A stretch of DNA of 64,000 nucleotides from an uncultured Clostridium sp. (GCA_937885015.1 CALAAS010000050.1:62001-126000), one strand, 5' to 3'. Shown: positions 46,516 through 55,397, counted from the stretch's first letter. The notes: generated by a model from the sequence alone, not told the origin. Translations and numbers: made by a program.

Positions 46516-48036
46516 ATGACACAGGAGCTTTCAGAGCAGGCCAGACACACCTACAGTGTTTGCCCGGTTTGTCTAAAGAGAATCCCGGCAGAACGGGAGT
46601 TGAGAGACGGAGAGATTTATTTGACGAAAACGTGCCCGGAGCACGGGACATTTTCCAGTGTGATCTGGAGAAACCGGATGGATTTTGAGGATTGGAGAGG
46701 CGACCGCCCGCCAGTGGGAAAGGATGAAAACGTAAACTGCCCCACCGGCTGCGGCCTTTGCCCGGATCATCAAAGAGGGACGTGCTGTACCCTTCTGGAA
46801 ATTACAGACCGGTGCAATATGAACTGTACCTTCTGTTTTGCAGAGCCGGATGGAAAGAAGGATCCGGCTCTGGAAACAGTAAAGCGGTGGATTGATGATC
46901 TGACGGATCCGGGAAAGACGCTTTTACAGCTTTCGGGAGGAGAGCCGACGGTTCGGGATGACCTTCCGGAGATTGTTGCATATGCGAAACACGTGGGCTG
47001 TAAATACGTGCAGCTGAACAGCAACGGCCTTCGCCTGGCAGAAGAAGAGGACTTTGTCCGCAGGCTGGCAGAGGCCGGACTCTCGTTCGTGTTTATGCAG
47101 TTTGACGGAGTTGAAGATACGGTATATGAGAAGCTGCGCCGCCGCCCGATGCTGGAGGTTAAGAAAAAGGCTATTGCGAACTGCGGAAAATACGGGATTG
47201 GGGTAACGCTGGTTCCGGTGATTGTTCCCGGTGTCAATACGGATCAGATCGGTGATATTATCCGGTTTGCGGTAGAGCGGTCGCCGTATGTGCGGGGGGT
47301 CCATTTTCAGCCGGTCAGCTATTTTGGCCGGATCCCGGAGATCCCGCGGGATGAGGATCGCTTTACGCTGGATGAACTGATGGATGAGGTTGTCCGGCAG
47401 AGCGGAGGCCTGGTAAAGGCAGACAACCTGGCGCCTTCCTGCTGTGATCATCCCATGTGCGGTTTCCATGGAGATTTTATCGTCATGCCGGATCACGCCC
47501 TGATGGCGTTGACTCATAATGAGGGAAGAAGCGGGCAGGAGTCTTGCTGCTGCGGTGTGGATCCGGCGGAAAAAAACAGAGAATTTGTAGGAAGGCGCTG
47601 GGAGCGGCGCGATCTTCAGGAAGAGCCGTGCTGCTGTGGAGAGCCGGGGGTTCAGGAAGAGCCATGCTGCTGCTGTGGAGAGGCAGAGGTTCAGGAAGAG
47701 CCATGCTGCTGCTGTGGAGAGCCAGAGGTTCAGGAAGAGCCGTGCTGCTGCTGTGGAGAGCCAGAGGTTCAGGAAGAGCCGTGCTGCTGCGGAGAAGATG
47801 CACAGGTAAGGATGATTCCTCAGGACTGCTGTTTCGGTGAGGAGCTGGATATGACCAGTATGGAAGGATTCCTGAAACGGGCGAGGAGTCATGGCTTTAC
47901 GATTACGTCCATGGCATTTCAGGATGCGGGCAATCTGGATATCGAACGGCTTCGCCAGTGCAGCCTTCATGTTTACCGGGATGGGAAATATATTCCGTTT
48001 TGTGCCTGCTACCTGTCTCCTATGGGGCAGAGTTAA
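46516..48036 (+). CDS. trsS: Radical SAM protein, TrsS type, with Cys-rich repeat tail
   Basis: 506 residues. An N-terminal ribbon (CPVC at 16-19, CPEHG at 40) and NCPTGCGLCPDHQRGTCC precede the radical SAM core with C100-x3-C104-x2-C107 (CNMNCTFC), followed by LLQLSGGEPTVR and the TIM-barrel strands. The C-terminal part has SCCCGVDP near 343, then five 12-13-residue repeats of the form VQEEPCCCCGEPE (about 367-430) and a closing domain (GFTITSMAFQDAGNLD, CSLHVY). I recall a family called radical SAM (seleno)protein TrsS from Mop-type clusters. Here cysteine is used throughout and no in-frame TGA is present. Its substrate is unknown; a role in making or sulfurating the molybdenum site is inferred from context only. 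Confidence 0.78.
   Translation: MTQELSEQARHTYSVCPVCLKRIPAERELRDGEIYLTKTCPEHGTFSSVIWRNRMDFEDWRGDRPPVGKDENVNCPTGCGLCPDHQRGTCCTLLEITDRCNMNCTFCFAEPDGKKDPALETVKRWIDDLTDPGKTLLQLSGGEPTVRDDLPEIVAYAKHVGCKYVQLNSNGLRLAEEEDFVRRLAEAGLSFVFMQFDGVEDTVYEKLRRRPMLEVKKKAIANCGKYGIGVTLVPVIVPGVNTDQIGDIIRFAVERSPYVRGVHFQPVSYFGRIPEIPRDEDRFTLDELMDEVVRQSGGLVKADNLAPSCCDHPMCGFHGDFIVMPDHALMALTHNEGRSGQESCCCGVDPAEKNREFVGRRWERRDLQEEPCCCGEPGVQEEPCCCCGEAEVQEEPCCCCGEPEVQEEPCCCCGEPEVQEEPCCCGEDAQVRMIPQDCCFGEELDMTSMEGFLKRARSHGFTITSMAFQDAGNLDIERLRQCSLHVYRDGKYIPFCACYLSPMGQS
47614..47805 (+). repeat. Five tandem 36-39 base repeats coding CCCC-rich units
   Basis: Units start at 47614, 47650, 47689, 47728 and 47767. Each begins GTTCAGGAAGAGCC (the first CTTCAGG...) and runs through TGCTGCTGCTGTGGAGAG. 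They code Q-E-E-P, three or four Cys, then Gly-Glu. The copies differ by only a few bases, so they arose recently by slippage or unequal exchange. Copy number probably varies between strains. Confidence 0.93.
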
Positions 48037-48054
48037 AAGGGGGAGAGCAGAGAT

Positions 48055-49893
48055 TTGGAGTGTAAAGGGAGAGAACTTTGCCGCCCCGGCGGCTTTCGGG
48101 TGACAGATATTCTTTTGAGGCTGGCGGGGTTTTTGCGCCAGCCTTTTGGGAATGGTGTATCGTCCGGGATGTCGGAACGCAGTGATTTTCGTGTTTTGGA
48201 TGTGGGGTGCGGGAAAGGCGCTACGGTAGAATATTTGCGGGATAAATTCCCGTCCTGGGAGGTCTGTGGGATCGATAAAAACCCGGAACTCTGTACGGAT
48301 GGCCTGGTAAAAACGGCCTGCGCAGAAGGACTGCCGTTTTCGGATGCCAGTCTGGATGTGATTTTTATGGAATGCAGTCTTTCTAAGACGGAAAACCCCG
48401 AAAAAGCTCTTCAGGAGGCATTTCGGGTGCTGAAACCGGACGGCTGGCTTTTAATCAGCGACATGTATGCCAGAAAAAAAGAGCTGCTGGCAGACGGGAT
48501 GCTGGGACGCCTGGAGCTGGCGGATCGGATCTGGCGCCGTCTGATGAAGGCGGGTTTTTCGGTTCTGGAGATGCAGGATGTATCAGGAGAGCTGGCCCAG
48601 TGGGTAGGGCAGCAGATTATGGACGGAAACGGTGAGGTTTTGGAGGGGGTTTTGGGAGCAGACAGAAAGGCCCTCCGGGAGGCTGGAAGCGGCTATTATT
48701 ACTGTGCGGCCAGGCCATCAACCCTGTGGGAGACCGTTCGGTACGCCTGGGAGAAAAGTCCTTTTTATCAGGAAAAATTCCGGGAATCCGGTTTGGATGA
48801 AGCGGTAAAGCCGGGAGACTGGGAATCGTTTCGCCAGCTTCCTTTTACGACTCCTGAGGATATCAGAGAGAACCCGGAGCGGTTTTTATGTGTTCCGGCA
48901 AAGGAGATCGCCAGGATTATCACGCTGCGGACATCGGGAAGCAGCGGAAAGCCGAAACGCCTGTTTTTTACGGAGGATGACCTGATGCGAACCGCGGATT
49001 TTTATGAGGTCGGAATGCAGTATCTGGTAAAGCCTGGCGATACAGTAACGGTCTATATGGAAGGCCCCGGGTTGTTTTCCGTGGGGGGACTTTTGAAGGA
49101 AGGACTTTCCAGGATCCAGGTGGAGGTGCGGGTTCATGGCCTGATTCGGGATATGGAGGCGGCAGCAAGGGATGGGGAAGGAAGGGACTGTTTTGTGGGA
49201 GTTCCGGGTCAGATGTACAGTCTGGCGGTTAACGCCCCCTGGCTGCGGCCGAAAACGGTACTTTTAAGCGCAGATTATGTACCGGAAAGCGTCCTTCAAT
49301 TTCTGGAAGAAACCTGGAAATGCCGCGTGTTTACCCACTGGGCCATGACGGAGACTGGTTATGGGGGAGGCGTGCAGTGTACTGCCAGAGGAGGCTATCA
49401 CATGCGCGATGGAGATCTTTTGCTGGAGGTCATTGATCCGGATACGGGTCTTCCAGTGCCGGAGGGGGAGTATGGCGAGCTGGTTCTGACAACCTTTCAT
49501 CGGCGCGGCATGCCGCTGATTCGATACCGAACCGGCGATGTGGGGCGTTATCTTCTGGAACCCTGTGGTTGCGGCTGCCTGAAACCGCGCCTGGCCAAGG
49601 TGGAAGGGAGGCTGGACGATGTGATCTGTCTTCCGGGGGGAAAACTGCTTTCCATGCACATTCTGGATGAGCTGCTTCTTTCTTCTGGGGAGATCCAGGA
49701 CTTTGAGGCGGCTTATGACGAAAAGAAAGGGCATTTAATTCTTTGGACGATGGTGGGAAGAGCGGAGACCAGGCTGGAAAAAATCAGGGAGATTTTGGAA
49801 ACGTATTTTGATGGTGCGTTGACGGTGCTGGTGTTGGAAAAAGAAGTATCGCCTTATATCGGATCAGGTAAACGAAAAATTCAGCTAATATAG
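48055..49893 (+). CDS. Fusion of SAM methyltransferase (DVU_1556-like) and AMP-dependent CoA ligase (DVU_1553-like)
   Basis: 612 residues. The N-terminal ~205 residues are a class I methyltransferase: RPGGFRVTDILLRL, the SAM motif VLDVGCGKGATVEYL (47-61) and FMECSLSKTENPEKALQE. The remainder is a phenylacetate-CoA-ligase-like adenylating enzyme: RTSGSSGKPKRLFF near 294, then TETGYGGGVQC, PLIRYRTGDVGRY and the closing GKRKIQL. In Desulfovibrio-type clusters these are, as I recall, separate genes; here one chain carries both. TTG 48055 is the start, with GGGGGAG nine bases upstream. Substrates are unknown; activation of a carboxylate and methyl transfer during cofactor or substrate handling are possible. 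Confidence 0.82.
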   Translation: MECKGRELCRPGGFRVTDILLRLAGFLRQPFGNGVSSGMSERSDFRVLDVGCGKGATVEYLRDKFPSWEVCGIDKNPELCTDGLVKTACAEGLPFSDASLDVIFMECSLSKTENPEKALQEAFRVLKPDGWLLISDMYARKKELLADGMLGRLELADRIWRRLMKAGFSVLEMQDVSGELAQWVGQQIMDGNGEVLEGVLGADRKALREAGSGYYYCAARPSTLWETVRYAWEKSPFYQEKFRESGLDEAVKPGDWESFRQLPFTTPEDIRENPERFLCVPAKEIARIITLRTSGSSGKPKRLFFTEDDLMRTADFYEVGMQYLVKPGDTVTVYMEGPGLFSVGGLLKEGLSRIQVEVRVHGLIRDMEAAARDGEGRDCFVGVPGQMYSLAVNAPWLRPKTVLLSADYVPESVLQFLEETWKCRVFTHWAMTETGYGGGVQCTARGGYHMRDGDLLLEVIDPDTGLPVPEGEYGELVLTTFHRRGMPLIRYRTGDVGRYLLEPCGCGCLKPRLAKVEGRLDDVICLPGGKLLSMHILDELLLSSGEIQDFEAAYDEKKGHLILWTMVGRAETRLEKIREILETYFDGALTVLVLEKEVSPYIGSGKRKIQLI

Positions 49894-49918
49894 CAGGCCT
49901 GAAGAAGGTGGGCGGGAT

Positions 49919-49973
49919 AAAGGATGCAGCAAAGAGGAAAAGATTCCATGCATTTGCTGCATCCTTTTTTTCT
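49919..49973 (+). terminator. Strong intrinsic terminator closing the first half of the molybdenum island
   Basis: AAAGGATGCAGCAAA (49919-49933) pairs with TTTGCTGCATCCTTT (49953-49967), followed by TTTTTTC. The following 49974-50213 is very A+T-rich with no gene; it probably holds the promoter of the next operon, though no clear -35/-10 pair was found. Confidence 0.93.
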
Positions 49974-50213
49974 GCATTCTATATCAATTTTACAATAATT
50001 AGTTTGCAAATATGAATTTATAAATCAATAAAAATGAATGATAAAATTTAAAAAAACGATCAATACAATATATACTAATTATAAAGACAATTCCGGGAGA
50101 CACAATCGAAAAGTAAATATATTTTACGGGGGATTTGATGTAGTTTGAAAGGGATTTGTAAGAGGGAGATATGTAAGGTAAATTCGGAGAGCTAATTTAG
50201 GGGAGGTGTCACA

Positions 50214-50528
50214 GTGAGAATTACGAAACATCCGGTACTTGAATTTGATCGTGGCAAAACGGTTCAGTTCACGTTTGAGGGACAGACGCTGGAAGGACTT
50301 GAGGGGGAACCGATTGCAGCGGCTTTGCATGCCAATGGAGTTCGTGAACTTCGCAACCACAAGGGTCGTCCGAGAGGACTCTTCTGCGCAATCGGAAACT
50401 GTTCTTCCTGTCTGATGGAAGTAAATGGTGTTCCCAATGTGCGTGTCTGTACGGAGCCTCTGAAGGAGGGTATGGTCGTAAAGAAACAGAAGGGATACGG
50501 ATCTCTGATGGGAGGTGGCGAAGGATGA
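50214..50528 (+). CDS. 2Fe-2S subunit of an amine/opine-type dehydrogenase (SoxA/HcnA-like)
   Basis: 104 residues, GTG start with GGGGAGGTG ahead. The plant-type 2Fe-2S motif FCAIGNCSSCLMEVNGVPNV with a later Cys (RVC) matches the small Fe-S subunit found in hydrogen cyanide synthase (HcnA), opine oxidases and the N-terminus of sarcosine oxidase alpha. It is the first of five overlapping genes that together form one flavin/Fe-S complex. Confidence 0.82.
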   Translation: MRITKHPVLEFDRGKTVQFTFEGQTLEGLEGEPIAAALHANGVRELRNHKGRPRGLFCAIGNCSSCLMEVNGVPNVRVCTEPLKEGMVVKKQKGYGSLMGGGEG

Positions 50529-51613
50529 AATACTCGGACGTTGTGATTATCGGCGGCGGCCCGGCGGGCATGAGCGCAGCTCTTGAAGCGGCGAAAGCCG
50601 GTATGCGTGTAACTCTGATGGATCGCTTTTCGGAACCGGGCGGACAGCTGGTAAAACAGACCCATCGTTTCTTCGGTTCAGAGCGGGAGCGGGCAGGGAC
50701 AAGAGGAATTGAGATTGTGGAAATCCTCCGCAAAGAAATAGAGGAAAATCCGCTGATCGAAGTAAAACGGAATACGGACGTTCTCGGCATTTATTCCGAC
50801 CGTGTCATTTCCTATGAGGAAGACCATGTGTACGGACGCATGACAGGGGGGAAGATTATTATTTCCACCGGCGCGTCGGAGAAGATGCTCCAGTTCGAGA
50901 ATAATGACCTTCCGGGCGTATACGGTGCCGGAGCAGTGCAGACTCTGATGAACGTATACGGAATCCAGCCAGGAAACAGAGTGCTGATGATCGGCGCAGG
51001 AAATATTGGCCTGATCGTAAGTTATCAGCTCCTGCAGGCAGGCGTAAAGGTGGCGGCCATTGTGGAGGCGGCCCCGAGAATCGGAGGCTACAAGGTTCAT
51101 GCATCCAAGGTACGGCGCTTTGGCGTTCCGATTTATACGAAAACGACTATTAAGGCGGCTCTCGGCGAGAACCACGTAACGGGGGCGGTGCTGGCGGATA
51201 TGGATGATAAATTCCAGATTATACCGGGAACAGAGCGGGAGATCGAAGTAGACACGATCTGCATCGCGGTGGGGCTTTCGCCTTTAAGCGAGCTGCTGGT
51301 TCACTGTGGGGCAAAGATGCACTACGTGCCGCAGCTGGGCGGATTTGTTCCGGAGCGGGATGATTTTCTGGAGACGACGGCTCTCGGCGTTTATGTGGCC
51401 GGAGACGTTTCCTGTATCGAAGAGGCAACGGCAGCCATGTTGGAGGGATGTATTGCAGGCGTGTCGGCAGCCATTGCATCCGGCATGAACCGTCCGGAAC
51501 TGGTGGCAAAGCGCGATGAGTTTGTGGAGCAGCTGGCGATCCTCCGTTCCGGAACGACCGGAAAGAAGATACGGGATGGCCTGGAGCTGATTGGAAGGAG
51601 GGAGCAGAATTGA
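50525..51613 (+). CDS. NAD(P)/FAD-dependent oxidoreductase subunit (OoxA/HcnB-like)
   Basis: 362 residues. FAD motif VVIIGGGPAGMSAALEAAKAG at the N-terminus, a second dinucleotide motif VLMIGAGNIGLIVSYQLL near 155, and GVYVAGDVSCIEEA near 300. It resembles the alpha subunits of opine oxidase, HcnB and dye-linked proline dehydrogenase. It overlaps both neighbours by four bases. In related complexes this flavin passes electrons from the substrate-oxidising DAO subunit toward NAD or an Fe-S carrier. Confidence 0.85.
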   Translation: MKYSDVVIIGGGPAGMSAALEAAKAGMRVTLMDRFSEPGGQLVKQTHRFFGSERERAGTRGIEIVEILRKEIEENPLIEVKRNTDVLGIYSDRVISYEEDHVYGRMTGGKIIISTGASEKMLQFENNDLPGVYGAGAVQTLMNVYGIQPGNRVLMIGAGNIGLIVSYQLLQAGVKVAAIVEAAPRIGGYKVHASKVRRFGVPIYTKTTIKAALGENHVTGAVLADMDDKFQIIPGTEREIEVDTICIAVGLSPLSELLVHCGAKMHYVPQLGGFVPERDDFLETTALGVYVAGDVSCIEEATAAMLEGCIAGVSAAIASGMNRPELVAKRDEFVEQLAILRSGTTGKKIRDGLELIGRREQN

Positions 51614-52101
51614 CAGGAACATTAGAGAGTACTGGAATTGCCAGCCGCGAGATGTTTGAGAGACTTCTCCCGTCCCCTGAGAGAAGAACCCGCGGGCCTT
51701 ATATTGTGATGGAATGCTACGAGGAGATTCCCTGCAACCCCTGCAGCACCAGCTGTCCGGCGCATGCAGTACATATGGAAAATATCAATAATCTCCCGGA
51801 ATGTGATATTGAAAAGTGTACCGGCTGCGGAAACTGCGTAGGGCGGTGTCCGGGTCTGGCATGTTTTGTGATAGATGAGACGCCGGGCAGCGGAAAGATC
51901 AAGATTACCTTCCCCTATGAGATGATTCCGCTTCCTGCGGTGGGTGATGTGGTGGACGCCCTGGGACGTGACGGTTCGGTAGTTGGAAAAGCGGAGATCG
52001 TCCGGGTGCTGAATACGGCAAGGCTGGATCATACCAGCATTATTACCATGCTGGTGGACGAGGAACTGCTCTATGATGCGCGGAATATTCGCTGCGAGTA
52101 A
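51610..52101 (+). CDS. 4Fe-4S ferredoxin-type subunit
   Basis: 163 residues, TTG start overlapping the previous stop. Cysteines in CNPCSTSCPAHAV and CTGCGNCVGRCPGLAC can hold two clusters. The C-terminal ~60 residues (VGDVVDALGRDGSVVGKAEI) form a small beta domain. It looks like an added electron-transfer subunit, as in the multi-subunit dye-linked dehydrogenases of archaea and clostridia. Confidence 0.8.
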   Translation: MTGTLESTGIASREMFERLLPSPERRTRGPYIVMECYEEIPCNPCSTSCPAHAVHMENINNLPECDIEKCTGCGNCVGRCPGLACFVIDETPGSGKIKITFPYEMIPLPAVGDVVDALGRDGSVVGKAEIVRVLNTARLDHTSIITMLVDEELLYDARNIRCE

Positions 52102-52114
52102 GGGAGGGACGATT

Positions 52115-52405
52115 ATGGCAACAAACATGGATGAAAGTAAAATTATTCTCTGCCGCTGTGAGAACGTAACGCTGGCGGATCTTCATAGAATGCTGGATGA
52201 GGGCATGACTTCCATGCAGGAGATCAAGAAAACATGCCGCTGCACCATGGGTCCCTGCCAGGGCAGAACCTGCAAGGAGCTGATTGCGAAGGAAATCGCA
52301 AACTACCTCCATATTTCCGTTGATGAGCTGGATGTTCCAATCAGCCGTGCTCCCATTAAGCCGATTACCATCGGCCAGATTGCTGCAGGAGGTGAAGGCA
52401 AGTGA
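52115..52405 (+). CDS. BFD-like [2Fe-2S] subunit
   Basis: 96 residues. CRCENVTLADLH near 12 and CRCTMGPCQGRTCKE near 43 give the four cysteines of a bacterioferritin-associated-ferredoxin-like 2Fe-2S domain, which in opine oxidases and HcnB is fused to the flavoprotein; here it is free. ATG 52115 has GGGAGGGA ahead; an upstream in-frame ATG at 52073 lies in the preceding gene and has no site. Confidence 0.82.
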   Translation: MATNMDESKIILCRCENVTLADLHRMLDEGMTSMQEIKKTCRCTMGPCQGRTCKELIAKEIANYLHISVDELDVPISRAPIKPITIGQIAAGGEGK

Positions 52406-53547
52406 GAAAAACTGCTGACGTTGTAATTATCGGCGGAGGTGCCGCAGGCACTTCGACGGCTTATTATCTGTCGAAAATGGGCGTGAAAAACGTCGTTTTA
52501 GTGGAACAGAATTATACGCCCTTTGGCGGAACCGGACGATGTGCCGCCATGTTCCGTCTCCAGTTTGGAAGCGTCTCCAACTGTAAGCTGGGCCTTCTGA
52601 GCGTTTCTCAGTTTGACGTTCTGGGCGAGGAGTCGGGTTTTGGCGATCTGGAGATTTCCAAGCACGGATATCTGCTTCCGGCCTACAACGAAGAGGAACT
52701 GGAGGGTTTAAAGAAAAATGTGGATCTGCAGCACACCATGGATATTCCGTCCATGATCCTGGATCAGAAGGGGTGTAAAGAGGTTGCGCCGTATCTGGAT
52801 GTGAGCGAGATGATCGGCGGTTCCTATTGTACCGGAGAGGGAACCATCAATCCGCAGAAGATGGCGCTGGCATTTAAGAAGGGAGCCCAGTCAAGAGGAG
52901 TCGAATTTTATAATTATACGACGGTAACCGGCATCCGGGTAGAGGCTGGAAAGGTTAAGGGCGTTATTACTGATAAAGGCGAGATCGCCACGGAATGCGT
53001 AGTAAATGCCACTGGCGAATGGGGAAAGTTTATCGGCCGTATGGCAGGGGTTACGATTCCCGTTGAACCGGAGAAGCACCAGATCTGTATCACAGAGCCT
53101 CTGGAATACCTGGGTGGCCCGATGATTTATTCCTTTAAATACGGAACCTATATTTCTCAGGTTAAGCATGGCGGATTCCTCATGGGCTGGTCGGATCCCA
53201 ACGTAGAGGCCGGAATCATTGATTTTAATACGGAGTGGAGAGTTCTGGAGGAACTGTGCCGCAGAGTTGTAAAGCAGGTTCCAGCGCTGGCAAATGTACG
53301 CATCGTGCGCCACTGGGCAGGTCAGTACGGAAACGGACCGGATCATTCCATTATCGTAGGGCCGGTTCCGGAAGTAGAGGGATTTATCTGTGCGCTGGGT
53401 ATGACGAAGGCGACCATGTTTGCGCCGGCGATTGGTATTCTGGCGGCAGAGTCGGTTGTAAAAGCAAAACCATCACTTCCGATGGAGCCGTATACCATCG
53501 ATCGGTTTGCAAAGGGCAATCTGGTTATCGATCCGGCCCTTCTGTAA
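52402..53547 (+). CDS. FAD-dependent amine oxidase/dehydrogenase subunit (DAO family)
   Basis: 381 residues, GTG start overlapping the BFD gene. FAD motif VVIIGGGAAGTSTAYYLS, the DAO-family core with CAAMFRLQFG, VNATGEWGKFIGRM, and a C-terminal ALGMTKATMFAPAIGILAAE segment. It is the beta-type subunit that oxidises an amino acid, N-methyl or N-carboxyalkyl amino acid at the C-N bond, as in sarcosine oxidase beta, HcnC, OoxB and proline dehydrogenase. With the four genes ahead it forms a membrane-independent dehydrogenase complex. Substrate unknown; the neighbouring BCCT transporter points to an N-substituted amino acid or betaine. Confidence 0.85.
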   Translation: MRKTADVVIIGGGAAGTSTAYYLSKMGVKNVVLVEQNYTPFGGTGRCAAMFRLQFGSVSNCKLGLLSVSQFDVLGEESGFGDLEISKHGYLLPAYNEEELEGLKKNVDLQHTMDIPSMILDQKGCKEVAPYLDVSEMIGGSYCTGEGTINPQKMALAFKKGAQSRGVEFYNYTTVTGIRVEAGKVKGVITDKGEIATECVVNATGEWGKFIGRMAGVTIPVEPEKHQICITEPLEYLGGPMIYSFKYGTYISQVKHGGFLMGWSDPNVEAGIIDFNTEWRVLEELCRRVVKQVPALANVRIVRHWAGQYGNGPDHSIIVGPVPEVEGFICALGMTKATMFAPAIGILAAESVVKAKPSLPMEPYTIDRFAKGNLVIDPALL

Positions 53548-53554
53548 AGGCAAG

Positions 53555-53602
53555 TTGAGAAAATGCGAGTTTAAGATATAATTTGGCTGGTCGAATTTGA
53601 CC
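53555..53602 (+). promoter_or_regulatory. Promoter and palindrome before the BCCT gene
   Basis: TTGAGA (53555-53560) and TATAAT (53577-53582), 16 bases apart. Just downstream is the near-palindrome GGTCGAATTTGACC (53589-53602), a possible operator. The remaining gap to 53728 contains GGGTTT/AAACCC pairing (about 53616-53650) and no gene. Confidence 0.55.
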
Positions 53603-53727
53603 GGTCAGCTGGCTGGGGTTTAGCATGCTGGGGGAAGCGGCAAAAACCCTGGCCTTTTCCGGAATATAAACCGGGAGTTGGTGTAGATGGAGGTATCTGT
53701 ATCGGGAAAGCTGCATAATCTGTATGT

Positions 53728-55371
53728 TTGAGAGGGTATGCTTATGGAAGAAAAGAAAAAAGAATTGAAATAGAAAAAGGTATTTTTATACCGGCGGCCG
53801 TTATTTTGCTGGCTGTTGTGGTAATTGGCTTTACAATGCCGCCATTTTTCCATGCGGCGATGAATTTTCTTTTTGATGTGACGACCAAGGGTTTCGGCTG
53901 GTTCTACCTGCTGATGTCGGCATTTCTGGTATTCCTGTGTATCGGAATTGCCATCAGTCCTTTTGGGAATAAAATTCTGGGCGGACCGGATGCAAAGCCG
54001 GAGCATAAGGCCTTTTCCTGGTGTGCCATGACCATTTGCAGCGGTATTGCGACGGCGGTGGTATTTTATGCAGTGGGCGAACCGCTGACCTACTATCACA
54101 TTCCGCCGGCAGCCACTGGCCTGACGCCGGAAACGCCGCAGGCAGCAGTGCGGGGCGTACAGATTGCCTCGTTCCACTGGGGTTTCGTTTATTACGGCAT
54201 TTTTACATTCTGGGGACTGGTAACGGGTTACATGTCCATGAATTACAACCTGCCGGCCCGCCCAAGCTCTGCTCTCTATCCCTTTTTAAAGGATAAAATT
54301 TATGGGACACCTGGAAAAATTGTGGATATTGTATCCCTGCTGGCTCTGGTGGGAGGCATCGTGACCTCTCTGGGATTCGGAACGACACAGTTTGCGTCGG
54401 GCCTTCAGTTCGTGTTTGGAATCACGCCCAGCAACCTGATGTATGTGGTTACCATTGTGGTTGTGACGCTGTCCTATACGGTATCCAGCGGCCGGGGCAT
54501 TAAAAAGGGAATGAAGATTATCAGTGATACCAATGCGTATGTATACATTGCGCTTCTTCTCTTCCTGTTCCTGTTTGGGCCGACGGTTTACCTGCTGAAC
54601 CTGTTGACGGATGTAGTAAGCTCGACGATTATGAATTATATTCCTACGGCGCTGAATGCGGACGCCTTTGATGTGGGCGAAGGCTGGAGCCGGATGAATA
54701 CGGTATTTTTCATGGCCTGGATTATGGCCTATGCACCGCTGATCGGCCTGTTTTTGGCGAAAATCTCCAGAGGCCGCACGGTGCGTCAGTTCCTGTTGGT
54801 CAATATTCTGGCGCCCGGTATCTTCGTACTTCTCTGGTTCGTTGGATTTGGCGGAAATGCGATCTATGTGGATCACTATTTGGGAGGAACTATTTTCAAT
54901 ACCGTACAGGAACTGGGATTCCCGGTGGCGAACTTTGCCCTTTTAAATGAGATGCCCCTCCGTTCTTTTACGAATCCGCTGGTTATTGTGGCGCTGTTCC
55001 TGTCCTTCATTACGCTGGCAGATGCCATGACGGGGACGATCGCTTCGATGACGGTAAAGAATACACTGGAGGATGAGGCACCGGTATCCATTAAGTTTTT
55101 CTGGGGTATCCTGATTGGAGCCACCACCGTGCTCTGCCTGTTTGCGCTGGGAGAAATCGGAACTACGGCGCTTCAAAATATGAGTATCGTGTATGCTCTG
55201 CCGATTTTTATCATTACGATCCCGGCAGTGGGAACGGCTTTTAAGATGGCCAGCGGTTCTCTGGACCGGGAGATGGAGGCAGAGATGGCGGCAAAAATGG
55301 CCATTGGAACAGAACAGAAATCGGATACGGCGGCTGCTGGGAAAGAAGCGGCTGCAGATGCGGCGAAATAA
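53728..55371 (+). CDS. BCCT-family transporter; 5' end disturbed
   Basis: Up to 547 residues, about 12 transmembrane helices, of the betaine/carnitine/choline transporter family. Recognisable parts: WFYLLMSAFLVFLCIGIAIS, VQIASFHWGFVYYGIFTFWG, the conserved ISRGRTVRQFLLVNILAP, and an Ala/Lys-rich cytoplasmic tail. The frame's only upstream start is TTG 53728 without a ribosome site. The natural-looking start is ATG 53744 (GAGAGGG ahead), which codes MEEKKKELK and then meets TAG 53771. A single missing A in the A-rich run would join MEEKKKELK to IEKGIFIPAA. So this is a real gene with a frameshift, an assembly error, or slippage-dependent expression. Confidence 0.8.
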   Translation: MRGYAYGRKEKRIEIEKGIFIPAAVILLAVVVIGFTMPPFFHAAMNFLFDVTTKGFGWFYLLMSAFLVFLCIGIAISPFGNKILGGPDAKPEHKAFSWCAMTICSGIATAVVFYAVGEPLTYYHIPPAATGLTPETPQAAVRGVQIASFHWGFVYYGIFTFWGLVTGYMSMNYNLPARPSSALYPFLKDKIYGTPGKIVDIVSLLALVGGIVTSLGFGTTQFASGLQFVFGITPSNLMYVVTIVVVTLSYTVSSGRGIKKGMKIISDTNAYVYIALLLFLFLFGPTVYLLNLLTDVVSSTIMNYIPTALNADAFDVGEGWSRMNTVFFMAWIMAYAPLIGLFLAKISRGRTVRQFLLVNILAPGIFVLLWFVGFGGNAIYVDHYLGGTIFNTVQELGFPVANFALLNEMPLRSFTNPLVIVALFLSFITLADAMTGTIASMTVKNTLEDEAPVSIKFFWGILIGATTVLCLFALGEIGTTALQNMSIVYALPIFIITIPAVGTAFKMASGSLDREMEAEMAAKMAIGTEQKSDTAAAGKEAAADAAK

Positions 55372-55397
55372 ACATACATGAAACTGCGCAGAACATA

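Noticed and set aside
47614..47805. CRISPR-like tandem repeats
   Set aside because: Repeats are directly adjacent with no unique spacers, keep the reading frame and encode Cys-rich units.
46516..48036. Selenocysteine in the TrsS-type protein
   Set aside because: The reading frame has no in-frame TGA before the real stop; cysteines occupy the motif positions.
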